Of a DNA stretch of 64,000 nt, positions 46,724-55,287 are shown one piece after another. The number at the start of each line of letters is the position of its first letter. Position 1 is the first letter of the stretch. The notes under the pieces were generated by a model, which was not told the DNA's origin, did not search any database, and saw nothing but the letters and a program-made list of their open reading frames with translations. The position numbers and the translations under genes were made by a program. Origin of the DNA: Psychrobacter sp. bablab_jr014 (GTDB lineage: Bacteria; Pseudomonadota; Gammaproteobacteria; Pseudomonadales; Moraxellaceae); NCBI RefSeq assembly GCF_016464015.1, contig NZ_JACDXT010000049.1, positions 62,001 through 126,000 of the forward strand, read 5' to 3'.

Positions 46724-47911
46724 TTAGCTTAGACCTAAGTATTTAGCGATGGTCATAACGCTGAGCACACTCATGGCAATGGCGATTAACCAACCAAAGG
46801 CAGCAATCCATAGCGGGTGGCGATAGTTGCCAATAATGTTCTTACGATAAGCCGCAATCAAAACGATAATCATGGCAATCGGCAAGACCAAGCCGTTTAG
46901 CGTACCGACCAATACCAAAATCTGCGCAGGCTTACCAATGGTGGCAAAGACCAAGGTCGAGATGACGATAAAACCAATGATAAAGTAGCGTTTGTACTGC
47001 TCGATAAAGGGATGAAAGTTGGTCATAAAGGAAACGGAAGTATACGCCGCGCCGATGACTGAGGTCACAGAAGCCGCCCAAATCACGATACCAAAGATAA
47101 TCTTACCGACATTACCAAGTACATGCTGAAAAGGCGACATCGCAGGGTTTGCAGGGTCAAGGGTCAAGCCTTGTGAGACCACGCCAAGCACAGCAAGGAA
47201 TAAGAAGACACGAATCACGGAAGCAACCAAAATCCCTGTCACTGAGCTTCTAGTAACGTTGGCTAGGTTTTCTTCACCCGTCACACCCGCCTCTAGCAAA
47301 CGGTGCGCGCCTGAGAAAGTAATATAGCCGCCGACCGTACCACCAACGAGGGTGACAATCGCCATCGCGTCAATCTTTTCAGGCGCAATGGTGCGTACCG
47401 CCGCTTCGGCAAGTGGCGGCTCGGACTGAAACACCACGTAAATAATCAAAACAATTAGGATAAAACCCATCAGCTGGGCAAACTTATCCATAATCGGTCC
47501 CGTCTCGCGACCCAAGAATATCGCCACGGCGATGACACCACTAATCAGCGCGCCCGTAATCGGTGAGATGTTAAATACCGACTGCATGCCAAGCCCTGCA
47601 CCGCCAATATTACCGATGTTAAACGCAAGTCCCCCTGCGATAATCAAAAAGGCAAGCAAATAGCCGACACCAGGGAATACTTTATTGGCAATCTCTTGCG
47701 CGCGCATCTTGGAAACTGCCACGATGCGCCAGACATTAAGCTGGACGCCAATGTCCATGATGATAGAAATCAAGATGACAAAGCCAAAGCTCGCCAGCAG
47801 ACTTTCGGTAAAGGTCGCGGTTTGCGTCAAAAACCCTGGCCCAACGGCAGAGGTCGCCATCAAAAATGCCGCGCCCAATATGGCGGTATTGTGTTTTTTT
47901 AAGGTACTCAT
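46724..47911 (-). CDS. ycsG: Nramp-related transporter, YcsG-like
   Basis: 395 residues with about eleven membrane helices. The first helix reads FLMATSAVGPGFLTQTATF and lacks the DPGN metal-site motif of true Nramp metal transporters; TM6 region GGTVGGYITFSGAHRLLEAG lacks MPH. In B. subtilis the homologue ycsG lies in the ycsFGI-kip cluster with the 5-oxoprolinase genes. Here it follows pxpA by 30 bp in the same operon, so a role in 5-oxoproline (or a related compound) uptake is a good inference. AAGGA supports the ATG. Confidence 0.9.
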   Translation of the reverse strand: MSTLKKHNTAILGAAFLMATSAVGPGFLTQTATFTESLLASFGFVILISIIMDIGVQLNVWRIVAVSKMRAQEIANKVFPGVGYLLAFLIIAGGLAFNIGNIGGAGLGMQSVFNISPITGALISGVIAVAIFLGRETGPIMDKFAQLMGFILIVLIIYVVFQSEPPLAEAAVRTIAPEKIDAMAIVTLVGGTVGGYITFSGAHRLLEAGVTGEENLANVTRSSVTGILVASVIRVFLFLAVLGVVSQGLTLDPANPAMSPFQHVLGNVGKIIFGIVIWAASVTSVIGAAYTSVSFMTNFHPFIEQYKRYFIIGFIVISTLVFATIGKPAQILVLVGTLNGLVLPIAMIIVLIAAYRKNIIGNYRHPLWIAAFGWLIAIAMSVLSVMTIAKYLGLS

Positions 47912-47941
47912 AAACGTCCTTGTTTTATGCAGGTGAGTCCA

Positions 47942-48688
47942 CTAGGCAGTCGCTTGCGCGGTGATATTGATGCCCTTGTCTTGAAGTTGTTTTTTGATTT
48001 CTTTGGCGAACGCAATGGCATGCGCGCCATCCCCATGTAGACAGATGCTGTCCGCTTCAACAGATACACTCTCTCCGCAAACGCTGGTCACTGTGCCTTC
48101 GGTAATCATTTGTAGGACGTGGCGCACGGCAGCGTCGGTATCGGTAATGAGCGCATTGTCTTTGCTGCGTGACACTAAAGAGCCGTCTTTTTCGTAGTTT
48201 CTGTCAGCAAAGACTTCGGAGATGGCGTCCATACCGTGGCGCTTGGCTGCCGCGACCAGCTGTCCGCCTGAGAGCCCCATAACCTTTAAACTTGGATCAA
48301 AGCGCTTGATTTCGCTGACGATAATGTCGGAGAGCGTCGCATCTGCCGCTGCTTGATTGTACAGCGCGCCATGTGGCTTGACGTAGTCCAAAGACACGCC
48401 GACCAAGTCACACAACGCCTTGGTTGCGCCCAGCTGATAAGCCATCAGCGCGCGGTATCCCGCCTCACTCAGCGTTTGCTGGGTGCGTCCAAAGTTGTCC
48501 CTATCAAAAAAGCTCGGATGCGCGCCGACGCGGACGCCGTTGGCTTTGGCAAGCTGCAAGGTCGCCAGCATTTCGGCGTACGAGCCTGCGTGTAACCCAC
48601 AGCAGACATTGGCTGAGCTGACGATCCGCATCAGGGCGTCGTCTTGACCGCAGCCTTCGGCGACATCGGCATTTAAATCAATGTTCAT
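47942..48688 (-). CDS. pxpA: 5-oxoprolinase subunit PxpA (LamB/YcsF family)
   Basis: 248 residues starting MNIDLNADVAEG, with SANVCCGLHAGS, GAHPSFFDRDNFGR and VKPHGALYN, all hallmark stretches of the LamB/YcsF family. I chose ATG 48688 because AGGAG lies 7 nt upstream; the open frame extends further but overlaps pxpC more and has no better site. It overlaps the end of pxpC by 11 bp, suggesting translational coupling. With PxpB and PxpC it hydrolyses 5-oxo-L-proline to L-glutamate using ATP. Confidence 0.95.
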   Translation of the reverse strand: MNIDLNADVAEGCGQDDALMRIVSSANVCCGLHAGSYAEMLATLQLAKANGVRVGAHPSFFDRDNFGRTQQTLSEAGYRALMAYQLGATKALCDLVGVSLDYVKPHGALYNQAAADATLSDIIVSEIKRFDPSLKVMGLSGGQLVAAAKRHGMDAISEVFADRNYEKDGSLVSRSKDNALITDTDAAVRHVLQMITEGTVTSVCGESVSVEADSICLHGDGAHAIAFAKEIKKQLQDKGINITAQATA

Positions 48689-49601
48689 TGGCATACTCCT
48701 GTATCTCGTGGATATATCGTTGTCGTTGTTGCTGGGCAAGAAACGCCTGCTCAGCGTCTACTAATTCAAAGCGGCACGCCTTGCCATACTGCATCTGTGC
48801 CATTCGCCCAATATCGGCGCTGATAATCGCGGCAATCTTGGGATAGCCACCTGTGGTCTGCCCATCTGCCATCAGCACAATCGGCTGACCTTGCGGCGGG
48901 ACTTGAATCATCCCCATATCGACGCCGTGCGAGGGCATTTGCAGTGGCTCGGACAGCTCAAGCGCTGCGTCACCTTTTAAGCGCGAGCCCATGCGATTGC
49001 TGCTGGTCTGTAGCTGCCATGGCGTCTCGAGCAGTGCCGTTTGCGCTGCCTTTGTAAAGCAAGCGTACTCACTGCTTTTGATAATGCGAATGCGCTCAGT
49101 CTTTGGCAGCCGCGCCACGCCAATAATCGGTAGCTTGGCAGTATTATTGGTTGGTAACACATCGTCTGCTTGCAGAGCGCGACCTTTTGCACCACCAAAG
49201 CCTGCCGCTAAATTGGTACTGACGGATGCCAATATCGGCGCAATATCAAAGCCGCCGTGCACGCACAGATAGCTGTACATCCCCTCAAGCGGACGCTGCA
49301 ACGTGAGCACTTGCCCTTTTTTTGCATGAATGCGCCAATAGCCTGCGATGCGCGTATCATCGAGATAGGCTTCGTATAGCGCGCCTGTGATACAAAAGCT
49401 GGTGTCTTGGGTAAATTCTAGCGTCATGCCGCCCATAGCAATCTCTAGTGCGGGCGTGTCTAAGGGGTTTTTGACCAGTGCATTGCCCGCCTGTAGCGAC
49501 CATATATCCATTGCGCCGTTTTTACCAACGCCCATACTGCGATAGCCTAATCGCCCCAAGTCTTGAATACTGCTCAGTGCATTTACGGTTAACACTTTCA
49601 T
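48678..49601 (-). CDS. pxpC: 5-oxoprolinase subunit PxpC (AHS2/KipA family)
   Basis: 307 residues of the AHS2 (allophanate hydrolase subunit 2/KipA) family. Visible stretches include SSIQDLGRLGYRSMGVGKNGAMD at the start, HGVDMGMIQVPPQGQPIVLM and ADGQTTGGYPKIA near the end. It forms a complex with PxpB. The stop codon overlaps the start of pxpA. A weak ribosome binding site fits coupled translation from pxpB, 76 bp upstream. Confidence 0.95.
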   Translation of the reverse strand: MKVLTVNALSSIQDLGRLGYRSMGVGKNGAMDIWSLQAGNALVKNPLDTPALEIAMGGMTLEFTQDTSFCITGALYEAYLDDTRIAGYWRIHAKKGQVLTLQRPLEGMYSYLCVHGGFDIAPILASVSTNLAAGFGGAKGRALQADDVLPTNNTAKLPIIGVARLPKTERIRIIKSSEYACFTKAAQTALLETPWQLQTSSNRMGSRLKGDAALELSEPLQMPSHGVDMGMIQVPPQGQPIVLMADGQTTGGYPKIAAIISADIGRMAQMQYGKACRFELVDAEQAFLAQQQRQRYIHEIQEYANEH

Positions 49602-49677
49602 AACTGCTGCCTTTTTATGCTTATCTTTTACGTTGCACTTGGTTTATTGTGTTCAATGGCGCGGTGCGCTGATTTGT

Positions 49678-50340
49678 TTAGTCATAAATATCGAGCGCAC
49701 GAAAGCACAAGGTATCGCCAGCGGTTAACAATGTCGGTGAGGCGTTTGCCAAGTCAAATAAGGCGGTGTCGGTCTGACCGAGCAGCTGCCAGCCGCCTGG
49801 GGAAGCAAACGGATAAATGCCTGTCTGCTCGCCGCCAATACCGACTGAGCCTGCGGGCACTTGGGTTCGGGGCGTGGCGTGACGCGGAAAATATAAGTCC
49901 TTGGACAAGCCGCCCAAATACGGAAAACCAGGCTGAAAGCCAATAAAATATACGGTATAAGTCGCGCTGGTATGGCGCTGCACCAAAGATTCGACACTGA
50001 TACCAAGCGCTTGCGCCATCGGGGCAAGGTCGGGGCCATACTTGCCGCCATAGTTGACAGGAATCTCGATATGCTTGCCGTTAATGCTCTTCTCAGGTAT
50101 GTCATCCAGCAAGGTACTTAGGCGCGTTTGCAAGTTTTCAAACGCGCGCCATGTCTTTGCGCTACTAAAGACGCTTAGGCTATTCATGCCAATGACGACT
50201 TCGCTCACATCGTCCATCGGCTCGATCATGTCCGCGAGCGCCCAGCATTTTTTTTGTTTATCCAAAGTCATGGGCGGCGGGAAATATAAAATAAGCGTGT
50301 TTTGATTGCCGATTTGCCATTCTAAAGCGGGTAAGCTCAT
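49678..50340 (-). CDS. pxpB: 5-oxoprolinase subunit PxpB (AHS1/KipI family)
   Basis: 220 residues of the AHS1/KipI family. Visible are VVIGMNSLSVF (the N-S-L motif of the family), IEIPVNYGGKYGPDLAPMAQALG, and GFQPGFPYLGGLSKDLYFPRHATPR. Partner of PxpC in the ATP-dependent 5-oxoprolinase. The codons for Asn-Ser-Leu-Ser here give the AATAGCCTAAG word also seen in recC and recD. Fourth gene from the end of the operon. Confidence 0.94.
   Translation of the reverse strand: MSLPALEWQIGNQNTLILYFPPPMTLDKQKKCWALADMIEPMDDVSEVVIGMNSLSVFSSAKTWRAFENLQTRLSTLLDDIPEKSINGKHIEIPVNYGGKYGPDLAPMAQALGISVESLVQRHTSATYTVYFIGFQPGFPYLGGLSKDLYFPRHATPRTQVPAGSVGIGGEQTGIYPFASPGGWQLLGQTDTALFDLANASPTLLTAGDTLCFRALDIYD
50174..50184 (-). 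repeat. AATAGCCTAAG word, copy in pxpB
   Basis: Coding-strand AATAGCCTAAG encoding Asn-Ser-Leu-Ser in VVIGMNSLSVF. The N-S-L motif is native to the KipI family, so this copy may be a codon coincidence. Confidence 0.5.
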
Positions 50341-50401
50341 GGGGTGTCTCTCTTTTTTTACGGCGATTTGTGGCGGTTGCGATAAGGGATAAGAAGATAT
50401 T

Positions 50402-51748
50402 TTAGATATTGTCCTGTATCCACTGAGACAGATAATGAATGCTCATCTGTCCATCACAAAAGCCATTATCGCTAAACAAACGCTGATGCAGACCAATATT
50501 GGTATCAATGCCTGTGATGCTGGCTTCTGCCAATGCGCCTTGCATCTTTTGAATAGCGGCGGCGCGTGACTGGTCGTGTACGCATATCTTGGCAATCAAG
50601 CTGTCGTAGGCGGGCGGCACCAGATAGCCTGACTCAATGTGGCTGTCCACACGTACGCCACAACCTGCGGGCAGGTGACAATAGTCAATACGCCCTGCAT
50701 TGGGCAAAAATGTCTGCGCGTTTTCGGCATTGATGCGACATTCAAAGGCATGCCCTTGTAGCTGAATGTCCGCCTGAGCATGCGCAAGTGGCAAGCCTGC
50801 CGCCACGCGTATCTGCTCGCGCACAATATCTACGCCTGTAATCATCTCGGTGATGGTGTGCTCGACCTGCACGCGGGTATTCATTTCAATAAAATAAAAC
50901 TCGCCATCTTCGAATAAAAACTCAAACGTCCCCGCGCCGCGATAGTGCATCTGCTGACAGGCAGTCACACACGCCTGCCCAATCTCTTGGCGCTGCTGCT
51001 CGGTAATGCCTGGTGCGGGCGCTTCTTCAATGACTTTTTGATGGCGGCGCTGCATGGAACAATCACGCTCGCCCAGATAAATGGCATTGCCGTGCGTGTC
51101 GGACAAGACTTGTATCTCAATATGACGCGGGTGCTGGAGGTACTTTTCCATATACACCACGGCGCTACCGAAGTTTGCCTTTGCTTCGGTTTGCGTCAAG
51201 GCAATGGCAGCGAGCAAGTTGGCTTCTTTTTCGACCACGCGCATACCGCGCCCGCCGCCGCCGCTTGCTGCCTTGATAATCACGGGATAGCCCACCGCGC
51301 GCGCGGTCTGTAGTATCTGCTCACTGTCATCAGACAGCGCGCCGTCCGAGCCAGGGACGCAAGGCACGCCAGCCCGCATCATCTGCACCTTGGCGGCAAC
51401 CTTGTCGCCCATCGTGCGGATATTGTCCGCCGTTGGTCCGATAAACGCGATGCCTGATTCGGTGACCAGCGCTGCAAAGTCTGCGTTTTCAGACAAAAAG
51501 CCATAGCCTGGATGGATGGCATCCGCTTGTGTTAATCGTGCGGCAGAGACGATAGCGCGCTGGTTTAGATAGCTTTTGGTGGCGTTGGCAGGACCGATGC
51601 ACACTTTTTCATCAGCAAGATGCACAGGTAGGGAGTCTTTGTCCGCCTCAGAATAGACCATCACCGTTTGAATGCCCAACTGCTTGCAGGCGCGAATAAT
51701 GCGTAAGGCGATTTCACCGCGATTGGCGATCAGTATTTTTGAGAACAT
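50402..51748 (-). CDS. accC: Biotin carboxylase
   Basis: 448 residues, full-length AccC-type ATP-grasp biotin carboxylase: [16 protein letters not shown] at the start, ATP-lid [26 protein letters not shown], and [20 protein letters not shown]. It carboxylates biotin on a carrier protein using ATP and bicarbonate. The ATG at 51748 matches the family start although the AAGGA is very close; the frame opens earlier with a TTG. It adjoins an intact BCCP gene and pxpBCA rather than accA/accD, so it is probably a dedicated second copy for 5-oxoproline rather than fatty acid synthesis. Confidence 0.95.
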   Translation of the reverse strand: MFSKILIANRGEIALRIIRACKQLGIQTVMVYSEADKDSLPVHLADEKVCIGPANATKSYLNQRAIVSAARLTQADAIHPGYGFLSENADFAALVTESGIAFIGPTADNIRTMGDKVAAKVQMMRAGVPCVPGSDGALSDDSEQILQTARAVGYPVIIKAASGGGGRGMRVVEKEANLLAAIALTQTEAKANFGSAVVYMEKYLQHPRHIEIQVLSDTHGNAIYLGERDCSMQRRHQKVIEEAPAPGITEQQRQEIGQACVTACQQMHYRGAGTFEFLFEDGEFYFIEMNTRVQVEHTITEMITGVDIVREQIRVAAGLPLAHAQADIQLQGHAFECRINAENAQTFLPNAGRIDYCHLPAGCGVRVDSHIESGYLVPPAYDSLIAKICVHDQSRAAAIQKMQGALAEASITGIDTNIGLHQRLFSDNGFCDGQMSIHYLSQWIQDNI

Positions 51749-51824
51749 ATCCTTATTTCCTAAACAATCCGTGTTTGCTAAAGCCGTCAATGCCTAGCAC
51801 TATTTGGCTGGCTGCTTGAGCGCC

Positions 51825-52331
51825 TTATTGGTTTGGCTCAAGCTTAAGTAGCGCCTGCCCGTATTCCACAATATCGCCATCATCGACCAAAATTTCAGTA
51901 ACGACGCCTGTTGTTTCTGCCTTGACCTCGTGCATCATTTTCATAGCTTCGATAATGCATAGTGTCTGCCCCGCCTCGACCGCTGCACCTACTTCAACAA
52001 ACGCCTCGGCATCAGGACTGGAGCGACGATAAAACGTGCCGAGCATGGGCGCAGTAATGTCCTTTGCCGTTTGGGTATTGCTAGCGTCTGGCGTGTCTGC
52101 GGTGGCATTGTCAGTATTGTCAGCATCATTACCAGTGTTGTCAGTGGCGCTGTTTTGCGATACATTTTGGCGGGTACGGGTGTGCGGCGCGGCGGGTATA
52201 TGAGCGCTCGCCCCATCCGCCTGACAGACGATATGGATACGCGCGTCACCATCCACGACCTCTAAAGCGTGAATGTCTGCACGCTCGGCGATATCAATGA
52301 GGCGCTGCAAATTATCAAAATCAATATTCAT
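51825..52331 (-). CDS. accB: Biotin carboxyl carrier protein
   Basis: 168 residues. An AccB-type N-terminal helix (FDNLQRLIDIAERADIHALEVVDGDARI), a long Asn/Thr/Asp/Ala-rich linker (about 55-90) and an intact biotinyl domain with EAMKMM; the modified lysine is K131. It carries biotin for the AccC next door. First gene of the minus-strand operon accB-accC-pxpB-pxpC-pxpA-ycsG-BCCP-like. An alternative GTG start lies three codons upstream and has a slightly better-spaced GGA; the choice does not affect the domains. Confidence 0.94.
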   Translation of the reverse strand: MNIDFDNLQRLIDIAERADIHALEVVDGDARIHIVCQADGASAHIPAAPHTRTRQNVSQNSATDNTGNDADNTDNATADTPDASNTQTAKDITAPMLGTFYRRSSPDAEAFVEVGAAVEAGQTLCIIEAMKMMHEVKAETTGVVTEILVDDGDIVEYGQALLKLEPNQ

Positions 52332-52815
52332 ATCAATCACTATTCCATTAGTTTTAAGGGTATCGTTTACTTATCTTGATTGCGCAAGTAGACATTGTCT
52401 ATAAAATAGGCGCAAAAGTCCGTGTCGGTAAATGACCAACGGTTAATACTCATAGACTTTAGTTTTTAGATGACAAAAAAGGCAATACGAAATAATCGCT
52501 TATCTGTCGTTATGGATCAAAGCATCTAGAGGTTTGCTGTAAGAAGTGCAGAGATTGTCGGGAATAAAAATAGATGGGTAACATGGCTGCCTCCTTGCAC
52601 TGTCTTCTTTAGCGTTGATAGACTGGCATCTATCGGTATTTATTATTTACCGTTTGCGCTTATCATCCATAATATAAGCAAGCGAAATACAGTAGCGGAC
52701 GTCCCGCGTTCATTAATGCGTTAACCACTACTGACTATAAACACATTAAAACTAAGCTAACTTCTTTTCAAGCAACTATTGATTAATTCAGACAAGTATT
52801 TCTTGTCAAGAATAA
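52332..52815. other. Upstream region of the 5-oxoproline operon
   Basis: About 480 bp with no convincing gene, presumably holding the promoter and control sites of the accB-pxp operon. A perfect small palindrome GACAAG-TATTT-CTTGTC is at 52791-52807. Confidence 0.4.
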
Positions 52816-52835
52816 AGCCCTACGAATGCAGGGCT
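52816..52835 (-). terminator. Possible terminator after the GNAT relic
   Basis: AGCCCT at 52816-52821 pairs with AGGGCT at 52830-52835; on the minus strand the hairpin is followed by TTTATTCTT. It lies 47 bp past the end of the frameshifted acetyltransferase. Confidence 0.6.
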
Positions 52836-52882
52836 AGACATGTTAGTGACCATAACAAAGAAATAGTTCATACGTATTATGC

Positions 52883-53334
52883 TTACAAGAACCCGATGGT
52901 TTTTACCATCTTATATGTCACGACCTCACCGTGCCCACGTACGTTATCTGTGATAGTAAAGCCTTGTTTTAAATAAAAGCTTTTAGCGGTCAAGATAGAC
53001 TCTAGCGTGACGGTTGGTATGCCCTGCTCTTTATAGTTGTTCATAACGTGCGCGAGCAGCTGTCTGCCAATGCCTTGCTCGGCAGCGTGTAATTGAGCAA
53101 TATCATGCCGCTATGCGCTGCCAATATCACAGCAACAATCTGCGTGTCTTGTGTATACACCAAGGCAAGATGATTATTTATCCACTCCTTAATATTGTCT
53201 GCGGTTTTATTCGCCAGCCACGCCTGAATATCTGCATTATTATTGTTATGGTCTTGCACGCATGCCTTGATCCTGGCGGTGATAACTGCTGCTATTTCGG
53301 GCGCGTCTGCGGTTGTTGCCTGTTTAATCATCAT
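52883..53334 (-). pseudogene. GNAT acetyltransferase with a single-base frameshift
   Basis: The first frame reads a GNAT N-terminal half (MMIKQATTADAPEIAAVITARI ... HSGMILLNYTLP). The homology then continues in another frame with the acetyl-CoA loop AAEQGIGRQLLAHVM and a normal GNAT end (KSFYLKQGFTITDNVRGHGEVVTYKMVKTI), so one base is missing near 53095. Reading through the shift restores about 150 residues, a normal GNAT length. It is either a recent pseudogene or a sequencing error. Confidence 0.85.
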
Positions 53335-53405
53335 GCGGTAATCACGTTTGTTTTAATACGATAGTCAACATGGAATAAAAAAGATACAACGTGAAAAATG
53401 TACCC

Positions 53406-53473
53406 GATTTAAAGGTATTTTTCTTGCTTGCTGTGACTGCGTCTCTAGAGGCTACTAAAAACACCTTTAAATC
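53406..53473. repeat. Hairpin-forming intergenic repeat containing the second copy of the 24-mer
   Basis: Arms at 53406-53422 and 53457-53473 pair over 11 bp (GATTTAAAGGT), skip one mismatch, then pair five more. The sequence 53415-53438 is the reverse complement of 2963-2986. The surrounding gap 53335-53603 holds only short unconvincing ORFs. Confidence 0.7.
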
Positions 53474-53603
53474 TCGATGTCTCTTATTTATAAAGCATTC
53501 ACTAGACTTCTTGCATAAGTCATCGTCAGCCCTTGTAACTCCGTCAATGGAAGTCAATGAACTAGTACTTTTGCAAGAGATCTACTATATGTATTTTTTG
53601 AGC

Positions 53604-53643
53604 AAAAAAACCACAACGCCCTGCCAATAGCAGAACCTTGTGG
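53604..53643 (-). terminator. Terminator of the aldehyde dehydrogenase gene
   Basis: On the minus strand CCACAA and TTGTGG flank an inner CTGC/GCAG hairpin and are followed by seven Ts. It lies 22 bp past the stop codon. Confidence 0.8.
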
Positions 53644-53664
53644 CTTTTATTATCAGTAAATAGT

Positions 53665-55119
53665 TTAGATCGGATACTGGCGCTGCTCGGTCTGTACAGA
53701 CACCCATTGATAGGTGGTGAACTCATCAAAGGTGATATGACGCCCAAAACGTCCAATACCTGAGGCTTTTTCGCCGCCAAAGGCAATGCGCGGCTCATCA
53801 TTGACGCTTTGGTCATTGATATGCACCATACCCGTCTTCCAGCCATCAGCAAACTTTTGCGCCCGCTTGATGTCTTTCGAATGCACCGCGCCGCTCAGTC
53901 CCGCGTCTGTATCGTTGGCTATTCGCAGTGCGTCATTATCACCTGAGTGCGCGATGAGTGTCGCTACAGGGCCAAACATCTCAGTACAAGCAGAATAACC
54001 CTCATTGGTACTCTTGAGCACGTACGGATACACCACTGCGCCGTCGCGTTTACCTTCAAGCAGCACCTCTGCACCGCCTTCTACGGCACGTTTTACTGCT
54101 TCTTCCACACGAATAGCTTCTTTTTCATCAATCAATGGACCAACCAACACTTCTGGTTGTGAAGGATCGCCAACTTTAAGCGCTTTGGTGTATTTAACGA
54201 ACTTTTCGGCAAAATCATCAAAGATAGACTCATGCACGATGATGCGGTTGGCAGACATACAAATCTGCCCGCTGTGTAAGAAGCGCCCAAAGACTGCGGA
54301 GCGCGCCGCGTAATCGACGTCGGCATCCTCGAGCACAACAAACGCATTGTTGCCGCCAAGCTCCAAGAGACAACGTTTAATCGCGCCGCCTGCCTTTTCA
54401 CCAATGCGCTTGCCCACCTCGGTTGAGCCCGTAAAGGAGATGACTTGCGGGATGGGATGCGTGTAAAGCTCGTCACCGATTTCAGAGGTTTTGGGGACAA
54501 CGACAGACAGCACGCCCGCTGGCAAGCCCGCTTCTTCAAAGATTTTTGCCAATAGGACCCCGCCTGTGATGGGCGTGTTTGAGGCAGGTTTTAACAACAC
54601 CGCATTGCCACTTGCCAGCGCGGTGACGACCGAACGCATCGCCAAAAATAACGGGAAGTTAAACGGACCAATCACCGTCACCACGCCGACAGGCTTACGA
54701 ATGATGTGATTGATTTTGTCAGGAATGACAGAGCGCGTGACCGTCGTTTCGAGCAAAAACGGGTACTCTGCCGCGACTTTTATCACGCCGACACAGGCAT
54801 CGACTTCGGTACTGGCCTTAATGACCGTCGAGCCTGCCTCACGCACCAACATATCAATCAGCTCATCACGGCGCTTGACGATGATTTGCGCCGCTTCTTC
54901 AATGATGTGGCTCATGGCGTAAGGGTTGGTCGCGCTCCACGCTTTCTGCGCTTCTTCTAATGCAACATACGCATCGTTCAAATCATCCAAACTTGCCGCC
55001 TTAAAGGTCGCAATTTCTTCGCCAGTAAAGGGGTTGCTGGTGACGATGTCATGATTTGAGGTGCCATCGCGCCACTCGCCAGCGATGTAATTTAAATGAA
55101 GTTGGTCATAGTGAGCCAT
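53665..55119 (-). CDS. hcaB: NAD-dependent aromatic aldehyde dehydrogenase (vanillin/4-hydroxybenzaldehyde type, HcaB-like)
   Basis: 484 residues, complete. The active-site Glu lies in CLLELGGNNAFVV (about 255) and the catalytic Cys in GQICMSANR (about 292); PFNFPLFLAMRS and GPVATLIAHS are typical. Expected role: oxidation of vanillin or 4-hydroxybenzaldehyde made by the hydratase-lyase encoded at 63026. The assignment to that substrate rests on the cluster and on resemblance to benzaldehyde/vanillin dehydrogenases. AAGGAA supports the ATG. It has its own terminator and a 168-bp upstream gap, so it may be transcribed alone. Confidence 0.9.
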   Translation of the reverse strand: MAHYDQLHLNYIAGEWRDGTSNHDIVTSNPFTGEEIATFKAASLDDLNDAYVALEEAQKAWSATNPYAMSHIIEEAAQIIVKRRDELIDMLVREAGSTVIKASTEVDACVGVIKVAAEYPFLLETTVTRSVIPDKINHIIRKPVGVVTVIGPFNFPLFLAMRSVVTALASGNAVLLKPASNTPITGGVLLAKIFEEAGLPAGVLSVVVPKTSEIGDELYTHPIPQVISFTGSTEVGKRIGEKAGGAIKRCLLELGGNNAFVVLEDADVDYAARSAVFGRFLHSGQICMSANRIIVHESIFDDFAEKFVKYTKALKVGDPSQPEVLVGPLIDEKEAIRVEEAVKRAVEGGAEVLLEGKRDGAVVYPYVLKSTNEGYSACTEMFGPVATLIAHSGDNDALRIANDTDAGLSGAVHSKDIKRAQKFADGWKTGMVHINDQSVNDEPRIAFGGEKASGIGRFGRHITFDEFTTYQWVSVQTEQRQYPI

Positions 55120-55287
55120 AAAATTTCCTTATTCATAATAATAAAACTGCGTTAAGTCTGTCATACGAGACGATATCTGTTGCTTATTGACGTCCCGTAT
55201 CAGTCTAGCAGTAAGGATTGGTGAATGATATTACCGACACAATAAACCTATATTGATGTATCGAATTATTGCTCATCAGCCATTGGT

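Noticed and set aside
53342..53630. Short overlapping ORFs on both strands
   Set aside because: They are created by the hairpin repeat and lack start signals and coding character.
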